Source: Mytilus galloprovincialis (Eukaryota > Mollusca > Bivalvia > Mytilida > Mytilidae). From it: a DNA stretch of 64,000 bases. The notes below the pieces were generated by a model. The model worked only from the letters and a program-made list of their open reading frames with translations. It was not told the origin of the DNA and ran no database searches. Shown here piece after piece: positions 12,936 to 24,465 of the stretch (position 1 is the first letter of the stretch; each line of letters begins with the position of its first letter). Made by a program: the position numbers and the translations under genes. Where the stretch lies: assembly GCF_965363235.1 (NCBI RefSeq), contig NC_134844.1, positions 87,878,664-87,942,663 on the forward strand, read 5' to 3'.

Positions 12936-13639
12936 ATATATTGCTGTCGTCTGATCTTTTTATTACCGAAACTGACTTATCCTCGATTTTGACTGTTTTC
13001 CTGAGTGAGAATTCGCATTGCTATAAGAAGTGCCACGGTACTTTTTTTTTTTTTTTTTTTTATCAAAAATGCATGTATTTAGTTTTGATGTCATATTGTT
13101 TATTCCCATCGGATTTTGTCAAAAGTCTTATCGTTTGTTGTTGTAAATCTGATGTTTTTCTTTTGTATTCGTGTTTTATGGTAAAGATAATTAATCATCA
13201 AGTTCATTTATTAGACTTAAATTTGGGTCAACTAAATTTATACGATATATTTGTTTTAAAGTTTGGTTAAGAACAAACACCGACATAGCTAGATAATGCA
13301 ATTAATTATCCACAATCTGATATTTATTAGTATTGAAATTTCATTGTTTTTAATAAATGTTATATAAATATAACGAACCTAATCTTGAAATCCATCTTAA
13401 ATTCTATCCTATTTTTGGGATAGTTTAAGAAATTCTAATATGACGTTACTTTGTGTGATTGCCGCTTTTGTTGACTCGGCTATGAACTTTTGTGTGCTTT
13501 TTGGGGTTGTTTAATTTGTCTGTTTTTATTCTATAGTTAGTCACCGCTTCGATTTTATCATGCATATCTATTACATAGTCTTTTTATAAAAAAAAAAACA
13601 CCAAACGCAAAAGTATGAATTATTCTAAATTATAAGGAT
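12936..13639. other. Non-coding; right boundary of the A/B colinear block
   Basis: Similarity to segment B ends near 12935. Contains a T-run at about 13044-13060. No gene or clear repeat recognised. Confidence 0.45.
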
Positions 13640-13830
13640 ATGTCCTTATCCCCGGCAAAAAACCCAAGCCGTATTAGGAACAACTTTTTGAACTTTTGTT
13701 CATTAATGCTTTTCAGTTTTGTACTTGTTTTGGCTTTCCAACTTTTTCCATCTGAGCGTCACTGGTTAGTCTTGTGTGGACGAAACACGCGTCTGTATAT
13801 TATATTTTAAACATGGTACCTTTTGTTAGC
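13640..13830 (+). mobile_element. Degenerate retrozyme-like repeat
   Basis: Matches the 3' half of the hammerhead-bearing monomer (CCGTATT, TTTGTACTTG, GGCTTTCCAAC). The motif itself has decayed: CTGGTTA replaces CTGATGA, although GGACGAAACACGCGTC remains. Confidence 0.55.
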
Positions 13831-13854
13831 TATTATTCGTTTGTTTCTCTGTAC

Positions 13855-14290
13855 TATATGTTCTCTCATTTATTTGTATTGTGTGCCAGTCATGTTATAG
13901 TTGTCATTTAAATGTTATATTTATCATTTCCATAAAAGCAGGAAGTTGCGTTAAACCAGGTTCAACAGACCATTTTTTTTAATTGTCCTTTTACCAAGTT
14001 AGGAAAATGGTCATTGTTATAATATTGTTCGTTTCTGTGTGTGTTACATTTTAATGTTGTCTTTCTAATGTTTCGGAGTTCTTCTCTTTTATTTGATTTA
14101 TGAATTTCGAACAACGGGATACTACTGTTGCCTTTATTTAGGTCTTTATACATATGTTTGGTTGTTTTCCTCTTATATTTGATATGTTTTCCTCAGTTAA
14201 ATTTTGTATGCCGGATTTTTTTTTCTCAATCGATTAATGACTTTTAAACAGCAGTATACCTCTGTTGCTTTTATTCACATACGTACTACA
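13855..14290 (+). repeat. Dispersed repeat R1, with a partly duplicated 3' end
   Basis: R1 block ending in CTACTGTTGCCTTTATTT at about 14140, followed by a second, more diverged copy of the R1 3' part (14160-14275: CCTCAGTTAAATTTTG, TCGATTAATGACTTTTAAAC, CTCTGTTGCTTTTATTC). Confidence 0.55.
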
Positions 14291-14769
14291 TGCATATGTT
14301 TACACTTCAACTGTTCTGTTTTTCATGTATCCTTGCTTTTCATATATTCAACTTTCGTCGATTCTGATGGAGGTAAATCAAGAAAAGCGTCCGAACATTA
14401 GCAAACTATGAATATCATAAAGTATTTTCTGACATTTTGAAAGACATTGACGATATATTTAAAATAACGGAAACAATATTTTATTATTTTATAGCGTAAA
14501 GACGTTTCAAGTTGCAAACAACTATTACTCTGTTTTAAATTTGAAGAAAGTCGAATTTAATCATAATAAAGTGTAAAGTAATGAATGGGCCATTCCAGTT
14601 AATTTAAATGTATCTAAGTTGGTTTCATCTATACTAACACGATGATCTTACATTTGTTTCAGTCTTTGTCGTTTGGTTTCTATCTCTCATATTGTTTTAG
14701 GTAAATTTCCTGTTTGAATTGTTTCTATCTTCTAATGTTGGTTCCTGTTATAGATGAATATTAGTCAAT

Positions 14770-15395
14770 GTCTTCTCCGAGGGTATCACCAGCCCAGTAG
14801 TCAACTCTTTGTTGTTGACATGAATATCAATAATGTGGTCATTTTTATAAATTTCTTGTTTACAAAACCTTGAATTTTTCGAAATACTAAGGAATTTCTT
14901 ATTTGGAATTTTGGATTATCAATGCTCTTCAACTTTGTACTAGTTTGGCTTTATAAATTTTTGATATGATCGTCACTGATGAGTCTTATGTAGACGAAAC
15001 GTACTGGCGTACTAAATTATAATCCTGGTATATTTGATAACAATTAACACCACTGGGTCGATGCCACTGCTGGTGGACGTTTCGTCCACGAGGGTATCAC
15101 CAGCCCAGTAGTCAACACTTCGGTGTTGACATGAATATCAATAATGTAGTCATTTTTATAAATTTCCTGTTTACAAAAATTAGAATTTTTCTAAAAACTA
15201 AGGATTTCCTTACCCCCGAAATAGATTACCTCAGCTGTATGAAGCACAATATCTTGAAATTTTGGTCCTCAATGATCTTCAACTTTGTAATTGTTTGGCT
15301 TTATAACTATATTGATCCAAGCGTCACTGATGAATCCAATGTAGACGTAACGCGCGTCTGACATATTAAATTATAATTCTGGTACCTTTAATAAG
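14770..15395 (+). mobile_element. Retrozyme-like tandem dimer
   Basis: Two adjacent copies of the hammerhead-bearing repeat. Equivalent cleavage positions fall after 15004 and 15358, giving a monomer of 354 bp, close to the 352 bp at 59270-59621. Both ribozymes are damaged: the first lacks the GCGC of stem III, and the second has GTAA in place of GAAA. The unit includes GGTATCACCAGCCCAGTAGT and TTTCCTGTTTACAAAA. Confidence 0.75.
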
Positions 15396-15540
15396 CAACG
15401 CTCAGAATAAAAAAAAATATATTGACATACAACTGCTGAGATATCTAATGGAAAGTATAATATAGATTTCAGCCAAGAAAAAATATAAAAACAAGTTGTA
15501 ACGCAAGGTAGGACTTTAGACTTGATCACAAAACAAATTC

Positions 15541-16212
15541 AATTTCCTTTTTCTTTTCCGTCGTAGCCGTTGTCATGCTCTTCGCGGCACAAGCCATGAC
15601 CAATATAAGTATCAGGTAAAAACCGCAGTGTAACAAAATATATATATTCATTCCTCATCCTATGAAGTTTTTAAAACATCTAATTTTACCACATACAAAA
15701 AAGAGATACATGTGGCAAAGTCAATAAAATGCTGTTTCTTAGAACAATATTTTTCAGACATGTCGGATCTCATGTTTACATGTTGTTATCTTTTTGAAGA
15801 CATAATAAAACTAGAAGATCCGGTTTGAGGACAATGTCATAAATTTACATAATTAGATTATTGTACGACATTACATTGATATTATAAGCACGTAATTTGC
15901 TACACATTTTTTTGATACACAACATGTTTTTGTATGCATTTGTGATACATAATACATTGAACATTGATATGTTTGTACTGAAAGACTTGTTTGTACTAGT
16001 ATGACATTTTTTAACATTGACATTGTGAAATTTCTCTTCTTAGTATGTGGTCGAATTTTTTTTTGTATTATATAATCTTTAAATTAACGGATTTGGTTTT
16101 GTTTTTGTTATCTAGGTATGACGTTCATGAACCAAATGGAGACATTGACCGCAATAGTTTGTATGCAGAGCTGCAGAATAAGATCGGATTTCCCAATTAT
16201 TACACTATATAA
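15541..16212 (+). CDS. Possible short secreted peptide gene or relic exons upstream of the 16271 gene
   Basis: A hydrophobic exon near 15541-15615 encodes FFFSVVAVVMLFAAQAMTNI, signal-peptide-like. Its counterpart at 63700-63768 differs mostly by conservative changes and by a gap that keeps frame, hinting at coding constraint. A possible second exon follows a TCTAG acceptor at 16116 and reads YDVHEPNGDIDRNSLYAEL to a stop at 16210. Joined through the CAG/GTAAAA donor at 15615, the frame is open and slightly EF-hand-like. Doubts: no ATG precedes the hydrophobic stretch (first ATG 15575). The donor position shared with the 63.7 kb copy would give another frame. The second exon also overlaps the TATA region of the next gene, and its counterpart at about 50400-50530 is not open. 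Confidence 0.3.
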
Positions 16213-16273
16213 TAAAATAGATTCGAATTAAATTATCAGTTTAACTTTCTAGCGAAAACTACACAGTAATATG
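16206..16273 (+). promoter_or_regulatory. Core promoter of the glycine-rich/EF-hand gene
   Basis: CACTATATAA (TATATAA at 16206-16212) lies about 60 bp before the ATG. It is followed by ATTCGAATTAAATT and, just before the start, ACTACACAGTAAT. The broken copy at 50524-50622 keeps CACTATATAG, ATTCGATTTAAATTA and ACTACACAGTAAA. The truncated copy at 23774 keeps TATATAA 53-59 bp before its ATG. Conservation across copies supports a TATA-driven promoter with a short 5' leader. Confidence 0.6.
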
Positions 16274-19200
16274 GTAGGTATTTTTTACATGATGAAGTTA
16301 TACATTGTTACACATTGCCATCGCGTTGTCAGTTAATTTTTCAGATTAATTTTGACTGACGAGACTGAATGTCTTTTTTGGTATCTTTTGTCTTTTTTGT
16401 ACATTGTCGATTGTTTTTTGGTTATTCTATGTAAGTTAATGTTGATAAAATAAATAGTTTGACACATTTATGATGAAGTAAAATCCAGAAAAGAGGCTAC
16501 AAATGGACAGATGAAACGGCTGATAAAAACATAGAATTTTCCAGAGTACAACATGTCTAATACAGGTATTTGTGTGTTAGTTTTGTCTCGTGTTCTAATT
16601 TAACAGCATCAATTTTGGGAAAATTTATCATACATGTAAAGAGCATGAACTGAAAACAAAAACACATCATTTTGCAACAATTTTATACACATCTAAACAT
16701 CAACTTAAAACCTATTTAAAAATACATTGATTATTTCCTACTTTTCAAAAATCTGTTAGTAAAGTATCTGTGTTGGGTAAAACGAGGCAGTTTACTAATT
16801 TACTAATACCTGTTGTCAATTATGTCAAATTGATTATTTAGTAAAAGAGTTCTAAAGAATGAAAAATGTATCATAAGTTACAAAGTGTACTATTAACCTA
16901 AAACGATATATATGGGGTCAATAAATTCCATATAAGGCGAGATCGATTGCGATGGATCAAAGAGGCCTTATCTAACGTAATAAACTCAACTGCAAACAAA
17001 GCGGTAGAAAAAAATTACCATATCACAATTAGTGGGTAATTAATTTTGTATTATTTAAATGTTCAACTTGTTGCCTTTTGTTGGCTGTTGTTCGTGTTTT
17101 TCTTTGTCAATTGTATTCTCCAATTTATTTATATTGTAGTCCTGTAGTGTTGAGTTGTCATCTTAATGTTATATTTCACATGACTAAAAAATGGGAGGTT
17201 TGGCATGCCACAAAACCAGGTTCAACCCGCCATTTTTTTCTTTAAAAATGTCCTGTACCAAGTCAGTAATATGGACATTGTTATATTATAGTTCGTTTCT
17301 GTATGTGTTACATTTTAACGTTGCGTCGTTTGTTTTCTCTTATTTTTGAGTGTAAATTCAAATTGCGATAATGAGTGTCACGGTACTTGTCTATCCCAAA
17401 TTCATGTATTTGGGTTTGATGTTATATTTGTTATTCTCGTGGAATTTTGTCTGATGCTTGGTCCGTTTCTGTGTGTGTTACATTGTAGTTTTGTGTCGTT
17501 GTTCTCCTCTGATATTTAATGCGTTTCCCTCAGTTTTAGTTTGTTACCCCGATTTTGTTTTTTGTCCATAGATTTATGAGTTTGAACATCGGTATACTAC
17601 TGTTGCCGTTATTGTATTTGTATTTTATTTGTATTTTGTTTTGTTTTTTTTATGGCTGCTTTCTATTCGTTGTGATATTATTTGTTTTCTAGTTATGATA
17701 AAAATGATTTTTTTTAGTGGGTATATATTTAGCTGGTATATAATTTGTCTGAAGCAGTACGATCTTTATGAACGTATTGTAGCAGCTACATGCATTTTAG
17801 TTCAAAATGATAACCTTTTAACGACAATACACTCTGTATGATTTAAGTTTATAGAACATTTTTTTGATATGTTTAAGCACTTATCTAGCATTAATGCGAG
17901 AGAAAGGAAACAATAATTTAACAATTATTTCGGTATAATTCAGGTTTGCCTACTGCAAGCATATATAGGATTTTTAGGATCAGCAATTCATATTATGAAT
18001 GATATAAAGTTGGGTGATTGTCTATTATACTACACCTATGTTGATCTTATATCAACAAAAAAGATGTTTGGTAAAAGTCGATAAGAAACGCCATCGGATC
18101 TTTCATGTTATGCCTATAATGATTGAATGAGTGAATTGATATTGTCATATCATTTGAAATATTTATATGATTGCAATTAAAATGTTTCACTGAGTGTATT
18201 ATTAAAAAATGGAGAAAACACAACTAATCTTGCTTTTGTCAAACAATGATCATAGATATTTTTTTTAGGACTTGAAACTGAGTTGCGTCCTGGTAGTATT
18301 AGCTTTTTGTTCAAGTCTTACTATAGCTCAAAGAAAGACCACAATTACTGGGGATTTGACTAAGGACAAAGATTTAACAAGAGTAGATCTAGGAATTTCC
18401 CATCAACGGGGAAAATGGGGTTTTAACGGATCAGGCTTCGGTACCTCTAGAGGACACAGAGGAGGAAGTTTGGGGATATCGCACAAACGTAAAAACTTTG
18501 AATTCGGAGGATCAGTTTTCGGGGATAATCAGGGAAATCGAGGTGCAAAATTAGGCTTCAAATGGAAGTTTGGAAAAAGATCTACAGCATGGGTTTGTAT
18601 ATTTTCTTTTTACTTATGTTATTAGTTACATGTACACGGTGTTATAGTTACCTAATACGAGATATATGGGGTCAGTAAATTCCATATGGGGTGAGAGCGA
18701 AATATTACCCCTAATATCTCGTATATCCCGACTATCTACACATGTGGTATTTTTACTAGAACCCTGTCAAAGTGATCAAGTCTTCAATATTTTGTATTAA
18801 GATCCTATACTTCCATTTGGCTATACAAAAAAAAATGCCACCTATTACAACTGTTTAGCTTTAAATTTATTATATAAATTTATTTCAATCGTGTATTACA
18901 TGTATTTATTTCTTCGTCTGTTGAATCTTTTCAGATTTCTTTTTGTTTTGTTTTGAAAGGGAAGCTAGTATCTCCGTTATGCCAACAGTATTTCCAAAAC
19001 TTCTACTGTTTATAACCTTTTATTCTGCAGTTTATATATATATTTTGCCGTTGTTACAGTTTCGTGAAAATAGATACGCTATGGTATAAATGCAAGTCAT
19101 TGGTAAACACTTTTAATTCACATATATCATGTTAATGAATGATTTACCTACATGTATGATTACCTGAGATATGTTCAAATACATCTGTAAGACGCCATAT

Positions 19201-20695
19201 TTGTATTCTGTGTCATGTAATACCAAGTAAACCTACCAATAACTTCCTTTATAATTAATACACATTATAATTTATTATTACATTCATTGTAACATGTGTA
19301 ATGTTGATGTTAAACACAAACATCAGATTGCAATTTAAACAGATATATATCGTAGTCTTATATTGCTATACTTATAAGAATACTTGTCTAGCTATTGTTT
19401 TTATATTTTTCTTAGAACGGTGAACATTTTGAAGTTCGAGTTATCGTAAACCATTGTGACTTCAATGTTTATGATATAAATGAAGACAGTGTTATCACAG
19501 TTGAAGAGATTTATGAATTATTTCCTCAAAGAACTGATGCACATAGGTTATTCAAGGCGCTGGATTCCACATCAGGTTAGTTTAGCTCTTTTATGATTTT
19601 GCAGGGGAGGGGGAGGTAAGTTACTATTGTTTATAAATGTCAACATCTTTATCAAATTATGTATATGTTATACCATTAATCTATAGTTTTGAAACCATTC
19701 AATTTTTTCAATCCGCATTTTTGCGCCTGTCCCAAGTCAGGAGCCTCTGGCCTTTGTTAGTCTTGTATTTTTTTATTTTAGTTTCTTGTGTACAATTTGG
19801 AAATTAGTATGGCGTTCATTATCACTGGACTAGTATATATTTGTTTAGGGGCCAGCTGAGGGACGCCTCCGGGTGCGGGATTTTCTCGCTACATTGAAGA
19901 CCTGTTGGTGACCCTCTGCTGTTGTTTTTTATTTGGTCGGGGTGTTGTCTCTTTGACACATTCCCCATTTCCATTCTCAATTTTAATTCCCCTCATCATA
20001 ATAAAAGAATTACATTCAACAACTGCATATATATTCAAGGACAGAGAGCACATTAGTATCATAATGATATTGTTTTCACTAGTCTAATATATTTTTGTAG
20101 TGTGTATTTCATGTATTGGCTTGTAAGATATTAGTCTTCCACTAAACATCTTAAATATTTTCAATACACGTAAGGACATTCCGAGGACAATTTTTATTTT
20201 CTTTAACATTAGAATGTAGTATGTGTACCTATGATATTGAACACTAACAGTCTTTACAGATTATTACCAGTCTATTTTAACATGACTATTATAACTGGGT
20301 TTGTTATCTATGCTTTTCTTTTAATAGTCTCATAATAATAGATGTGTTGATACGTTTAATGAAATCTTGTTTACGTTAAAAAGGTATGAATGGATTTTAT
20401 AATTATAAATATTATGATTGTCAATGATTCAAATATCCAGTGAAAATTGCCACGTATGAGACTATCCCCCATACATTAAAGTAGCCTGTAAAAAGTCCCG
20501 ATGTGTCAATATGACATAACTGAGATAACTAATGACCTTAATTATAAAAGAAATTACAAAAAAAAAAAAAACAGTTATTTTGATTTTAAGAATGTTTCTA
20601 AATTTTCAGTTGATGGTAAAGTGACCATTGACGAATTCAAGATGATGGCTCCACAAGTTATAAAGAAATGTGGATATATCAAGTATACGTATTAA
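16271..20695 (+). CDS. Secreted glycine-rich / EF-hand precursor, candidate antimicrobial type
   Basis: Exons 16271-16273, 18269-18592, 19416-19575 and 20610-20695 give one frame of 190 residues. Exon 1 is only the ATG, followed by a GTAGGT donor. Exon 2 encodes a signal peptide (MDLKLSCVLVVLAFCSSLTIA, likely cut after A21) and a glycine-rich, basic region with two and a half ~28-residue repeats: LGISHQR..FNGSGFGTSRGHRG, then LGISHKR..FGGSVFGDNQGNRG, then LGFKWKFGKR. KR at 104-105 is a furin-type site. Exons 3-4 encode an EF-hand pair: DINEDSVITVEE (129-140) fits the 12-residue loop, and STSVDGKVTIDE (160-171) is weaker at positions 1 and 3. The layout parallels mytimycin, a mussel antifungal precursor with a C-terminal EF-hand, but the mature part differs. 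Attacin-like beta-strand repeats are a weak by-eye comparison. Antimicrobial function is inference. AATAAA signals follow at 20721. Copies at 23.8 and 50.6 kb are broken. Confidence 0.8.
17060..17620 (+). repeat. Dispersed repeat R1, longest copy, in intron 1
   Basis: Runs from TTGTTGGCTGTTGTTCG to ATCGGTATACTACTGTTGCC. Contains GGCATGCCACAAAACCAGG, TTCAACCCGCCATTTTTTTC and two rounds of the GTTCGTTTCTGT/GTGTGTTACATT segment, suggesting an internal duplication. Confidence 0.7.
18649..18737. repeat. Short imperfect hairpin repeat in intron 2
   Basis: CTAATACGAGATATA on the left and TAATATCTCGTATATC on the right form inverted ends around ~50 bases. A related single arm (GATATATATGGGGTCAATAAAT) lies at about 16905-16955 in intron 1. 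Probably a tiny MITE-like element. Confidence 0.45.
19730..19990 (+). repeat. Dispersed repeat R2 in intron 3
   Basis: CCTGTCCCAAGTCAGGAGCC, GGGGCCAGCTGAGGGACGCC, GAAGACCTGTTGGTGACCCT and the ending TTTGACACATTCCCCATTTC. Related to 9225-9310, and by its middle part to the start of R3 at about 22020. Confidence 0.65.
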
Positions 20696-20760
20696 TGATG
20701 GTTCTTGTTAAATAGATATCAATAAAGCGATAGTCATAGTCATACATGTAAATAAAAGAT

Positions 20761-22020
20761 TCCTTTTTTATAATTTATTATAAAGCCAATGACATATGTC
20801 GTACAGGCATTGTATTTTTGTATACATTTACAAAGAAAATTTTATTTGTGTACACTTGTATTGGGATGGATAATTTTTAATAAAGTTTTACTACATGATA
20901 CTACCAGTTATTTATTATACATGTTATAAGCGGTATGTATTTTGCTCGTTCTTAATCTTTACAGTATGTCAAATACAAATAAGGAGATGTGGTATGATTG
21001 CCAATGATACAAATATACAGTGAATAACGACATGAATAAGACTAACTAATACATTATAGAGTGCTGTAAAAGGTCTCGACATGAAAATATATATAACAGC
21101 TGATATAACTAACGGCCTCAATAATAACAAAACAATTTACGAATAACAAACATGACAGACATAAAACGAATGCAACGACTGCAGGCTTCTTACTTGGAAC
21201 AGGCACATAGGGAATATTGCATTGAAACTGCTTTAACTTTGAACTGTGGAAATACAGCACAACATAAAACAGAACCTTTGAAAATTAGTTCAAAAGTACT
21301 TAAGTCATTAGATCGATACAAAACATCTAACAAAATTACAGACCGGACTTGTCTTGAAAGTGAACTGAGATTTGACTACAATTTTGATGCGAACATCTGG
21401 AAAATTTCACCGCTGAATATTTTTGGTACTTTGTCTTTACATTACTCAGCTAAGTATAACGTGGTCATCACGAGGAATGAAGTTTACACGCAATAACCCT
21501 TTCTGATTTCTAAGGGATTTTTTTGAAGAACCTTCATCTGGAAAACCATACATCAACAATTGTACAAGTCTAAGATCTGAATTTTATTTTCTCATAACAA
21601 ACTCTGCTGACAGTGTCTCATTACTTTTGATGAGGAAAAGTTTGGCTGTTAGGCCCTAAACAATGCTGAGTGGCAATATCTTTGATTTATGTTTGATATA
21701 AAAAAATCAAGTGATGATACGATCAAATGTGAAAATTGTCTTTGAAAATCATAGATACAAAGCACACGAACAGTTATACTTTCATAAAACGTACTAAGTA
21801 CCTGACAGTGGAATATAGACATTAAGTAGAATCAAACTAAATATTTTAACATCATCGTAAAATTAACAAAAATAGTTGTTTAACTGCAAAATTGTTGTCA
21901 GTTCCTTTTTAGCAAAGCGTGGAGACATGATACATATTCTTATCAGATTATGTATCTTATCCTAGAACGTTTACATCCATAGAAGTTTACAATATTAAAA
22001 AAGTACATTATTGTTTAATT
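20761..22020. other. Mostly non-coding; one unassigned open frame
   Basis: 20980-21160 carries a repeat with TTGCCAATGATACAAATAT, also seen near 11860, 20420 and 59770. An open frame at 21152-21496 (114 codons, MTDIKRMQRLQASYLEQAH...) has an ATG and a varied composition, but I recognise no domain, and no splice or promoter evidence supports it. Nothing else seen. Confidence 0.35.
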
Positions 22021-22905
22021 AGGTGCCAGCTGAACCCCACATCCGAAATTTTCTTTCTGTGTTGTAGACCCGGCTGTTATCTGTCATTTTTTGCTGTTGT
22101 GATTTGTAAATGCGACTTTTTGTATTTTTTTTTTTCTTATAACGTGACTCTGTACTTTAAAAGATACCTTCAATATGATATTCTTCTTTTATATGTCATT
22201 ATGATATATTTCTATTATGAATTAGAAAATACGTTGAACCACAAACGTCAAAATTATTCGCGTAGTGGAATGAACTATTTGTGGATTCTTATAAATTCTA
22301 TATAACTTTGAACTATTTTCAGTTTCGGTCTATTTTTGAAATTAATTCTTACATACTTTGAATTTCTAACCCTGTATGCTAACATTGCGCATGTGAAATT
22401 TTTAAATTGTTAGTATATTAATTGAACGACAAAAGTATGTGACATTTAAAAGTTTCTGACGTCAAACACACGAATCAATGAATGTGTTTGTAAATAGATG
22501 TGTTTTGTGTTCTGTTGAATTGTTCCTTTTAAAATTGTTACACGATGATGACTGCTGTACCCATATTTTGACTATTTTATTTATTATGTCTGTTTAGTTC
22601 ACGTATCATTGTAAATATAACAGAATTTGATGAGACTGTCATCAAAGTTAGAAGTTTAGCGCTTTAAACCCAGGTTTAATCCACCATTTTCTACATTTGA
22701 AAATTCCTGTACCAAGTCAGGAATATGACAGTTCTTGTCCATTCGTTTTTGATGTGTTTTGTCATTTGATTTTGCCATGTGATTATGGACTTTCCGATCT
22801 TCTTCTCCTATGAGTTTCGTATTTTTGTGATTTTTACTATCCGCTCTATGCATGGTCTGATTGTTGTCTCTTTGACACATTCCCGATTTCTATTCCATAT
22901 GGTAT
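22020..22905 (+). repeat. Dispersed repeat R3, long copy
   Basis: About 880 bp from TTAGGTGCCAGCTGAACCCC to TTTGACACATTCCCGATTTC. The reverse complement of most of it occupies 39730-40450. Contains AACCCAGGTTTAATCCACCA and CTGTACCAAGTCAGGAATAT. Fragments at 8730, 28540 and 53690. No coding capacity. Confidence 0.7.
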
Positions 22906-23773
22906 CGTTATTTTTTTATGTGTACAAAAGGAAAAGCAGTACGGTTGTGTCTGAGTTACAGCAAACATGCGTGGTTTAAAACATAAAATCAGAGGAGTTG
23001 TTTTTGATCATTAAGTAAAAGATTTATTATAACATTTAATTCTTGGTTTGTATGTGGTCATCCACGATTAACATCATGCACAAATGTACAGAAAAAACTT
23101 GTAGAATAGGGTTGCAACGGGTTCAACATCCTATTGGTAGTCCCAAAAAAATGTATACAATTTTAAACCTTAGTCTTAGTGTCTTTTTATGAATGTCGTG
23201 AAGCGTTTCACAAATAAAAGAAATCCACGTGGCAGAAATCTTTTTAATGCATTTTTTATGTGTATTTCGATGACAGAGTTGCATTTATAGAGTACATTTC
23301 GGATGATCCTTTTCTTTAAAAGTTAAATTCTAAAAATGGAGGTGAAGAAACCAAAGATATATTAAAACATTTTGGTTCAAGGAAAAAAGTCGTTCTATTT
23401 AATATTGACAACTACAAAATGACATAAATACTTTGGTTTTTGTTCAATACTAATTACATATTTCATGCACGTACATGATATTATACATGTACATTAATGA
23501 TAATTAACATATTTTTTGCTATGCATTTGATGTATGAAGTTCCATGAAATTTTGTATCGAATAAAACAATTATTTTTTATGATTAGGTTATATTACACAT
23601 TGACATCATAAACAATCTTAATGCGGTAAGAAGTATTATGGAAAGTACCACAATTGCAGTTTAAATTATAGTTTGTATTGTTTACACTGATTTAGTCGTT
23701 TCTATAAACCAGAATTTTGACCGCAAGTGTTTAATATTAGGCCACACACGGAAGATTTTTTTAATGTCAACAT

Positions 23774-24106
23774 TATATAAATAGACCTATTAGAGGAAAC
23801 ATAATACAGACAAATTGAGAAAGCATACGAACATGGTAGGCATTCTAATCATAATTGTATATGTTTTATGGAAGACGATTCAGCAAACTAGTATCACAAT
23901 ATACTTGTTAAATGTCTAAAATATTGCATTGAAAAATACATTTCTTTGGTACATCAAAAGTACATCGAGGTGGAAGTCTTGGGGTGTCAAACACACGTAC
24001 AAATGATCTGAAATTAGGTTTGTCAGTTTTTGGTGAACGAGGTGCCCTTGTGGGTTTTAAGTGGAACTCTAGAAGAAAGAAAACACTCCCTGCTCCGTTA
24101 TTTTAA
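23774..24106 (+). pseudogene. Truncated copy of the glycine-rich/EF-hand gene
   Basis: TATATAA at 23774-23780, then ATG at 23833-23835 followed at once by GTAGGC, as in the complete gene. After only ~100 bases, 23942-24106 encodes FFGTSKVHRGGSLGVSNTRT and onward to FGERGALVGFKWNSRRKKTL and a stop. This aligns with the repeat region of the complete gene (FGTSRGHRGGSLGISHKR, GAKLGFKWKFGKR). The signal-peptide part of exon 2 and most of intron 1 are missing, and a TGA lies just upstream in frame at 23930. No EF-hand exons were found downstream. Confidence 0.7.
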
Positions 24107-24443
24107 TGTTATTTTTCTTGTGATTTACCTGACTTTTAAAATGTTTAAAAGACACACATTAAAGATGTTCTAACTGTCAATATATAAGTTTCATTCTGAG
24201 ATGTGTGTTCATAAGTCAATCAATTCGCTACATTTTTAATATGATTATTATGAAGAGGCACAATTCTGTTTTTAATGAATGTTTTTTTTATCATGTATTG
24301 TGCCTTAAAATATCGGAGTTAAAATGAGTACAAACATATTCAAATGAATTTTCGTTTGCAATACTATGATGACAAAGACAATTGCCAAATTTATCACATT
24401 TTTCCTTTCATTTTACCACAATTGTGTGCATGCGAGTGTACGA

Positions 24444-24465
24444 TACAATACAATACAATACAGTA
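24444..24465. repeat. Microsatellite, ATACA-type
   Basis: GATACAATACAATACAATAC: about four pentamer copies. Confidence 0.8.

Noticed and set aside
16116-16212. Firm call of a terminal EF-hand exon upstream of the secreted gene
   Set aside because: The counterpart near 50400-50530 is not open, the loop lacks acidic residues at key positions, and it overlaps the TATA region; kept only at low confidence.
21152-21496. 114-codon open frame with ATG
   Set aside because: No domain, promoter, splice or paralogue evidence; overlaps a dispersed repeat at its start. Kept only as a note in the gap entry.
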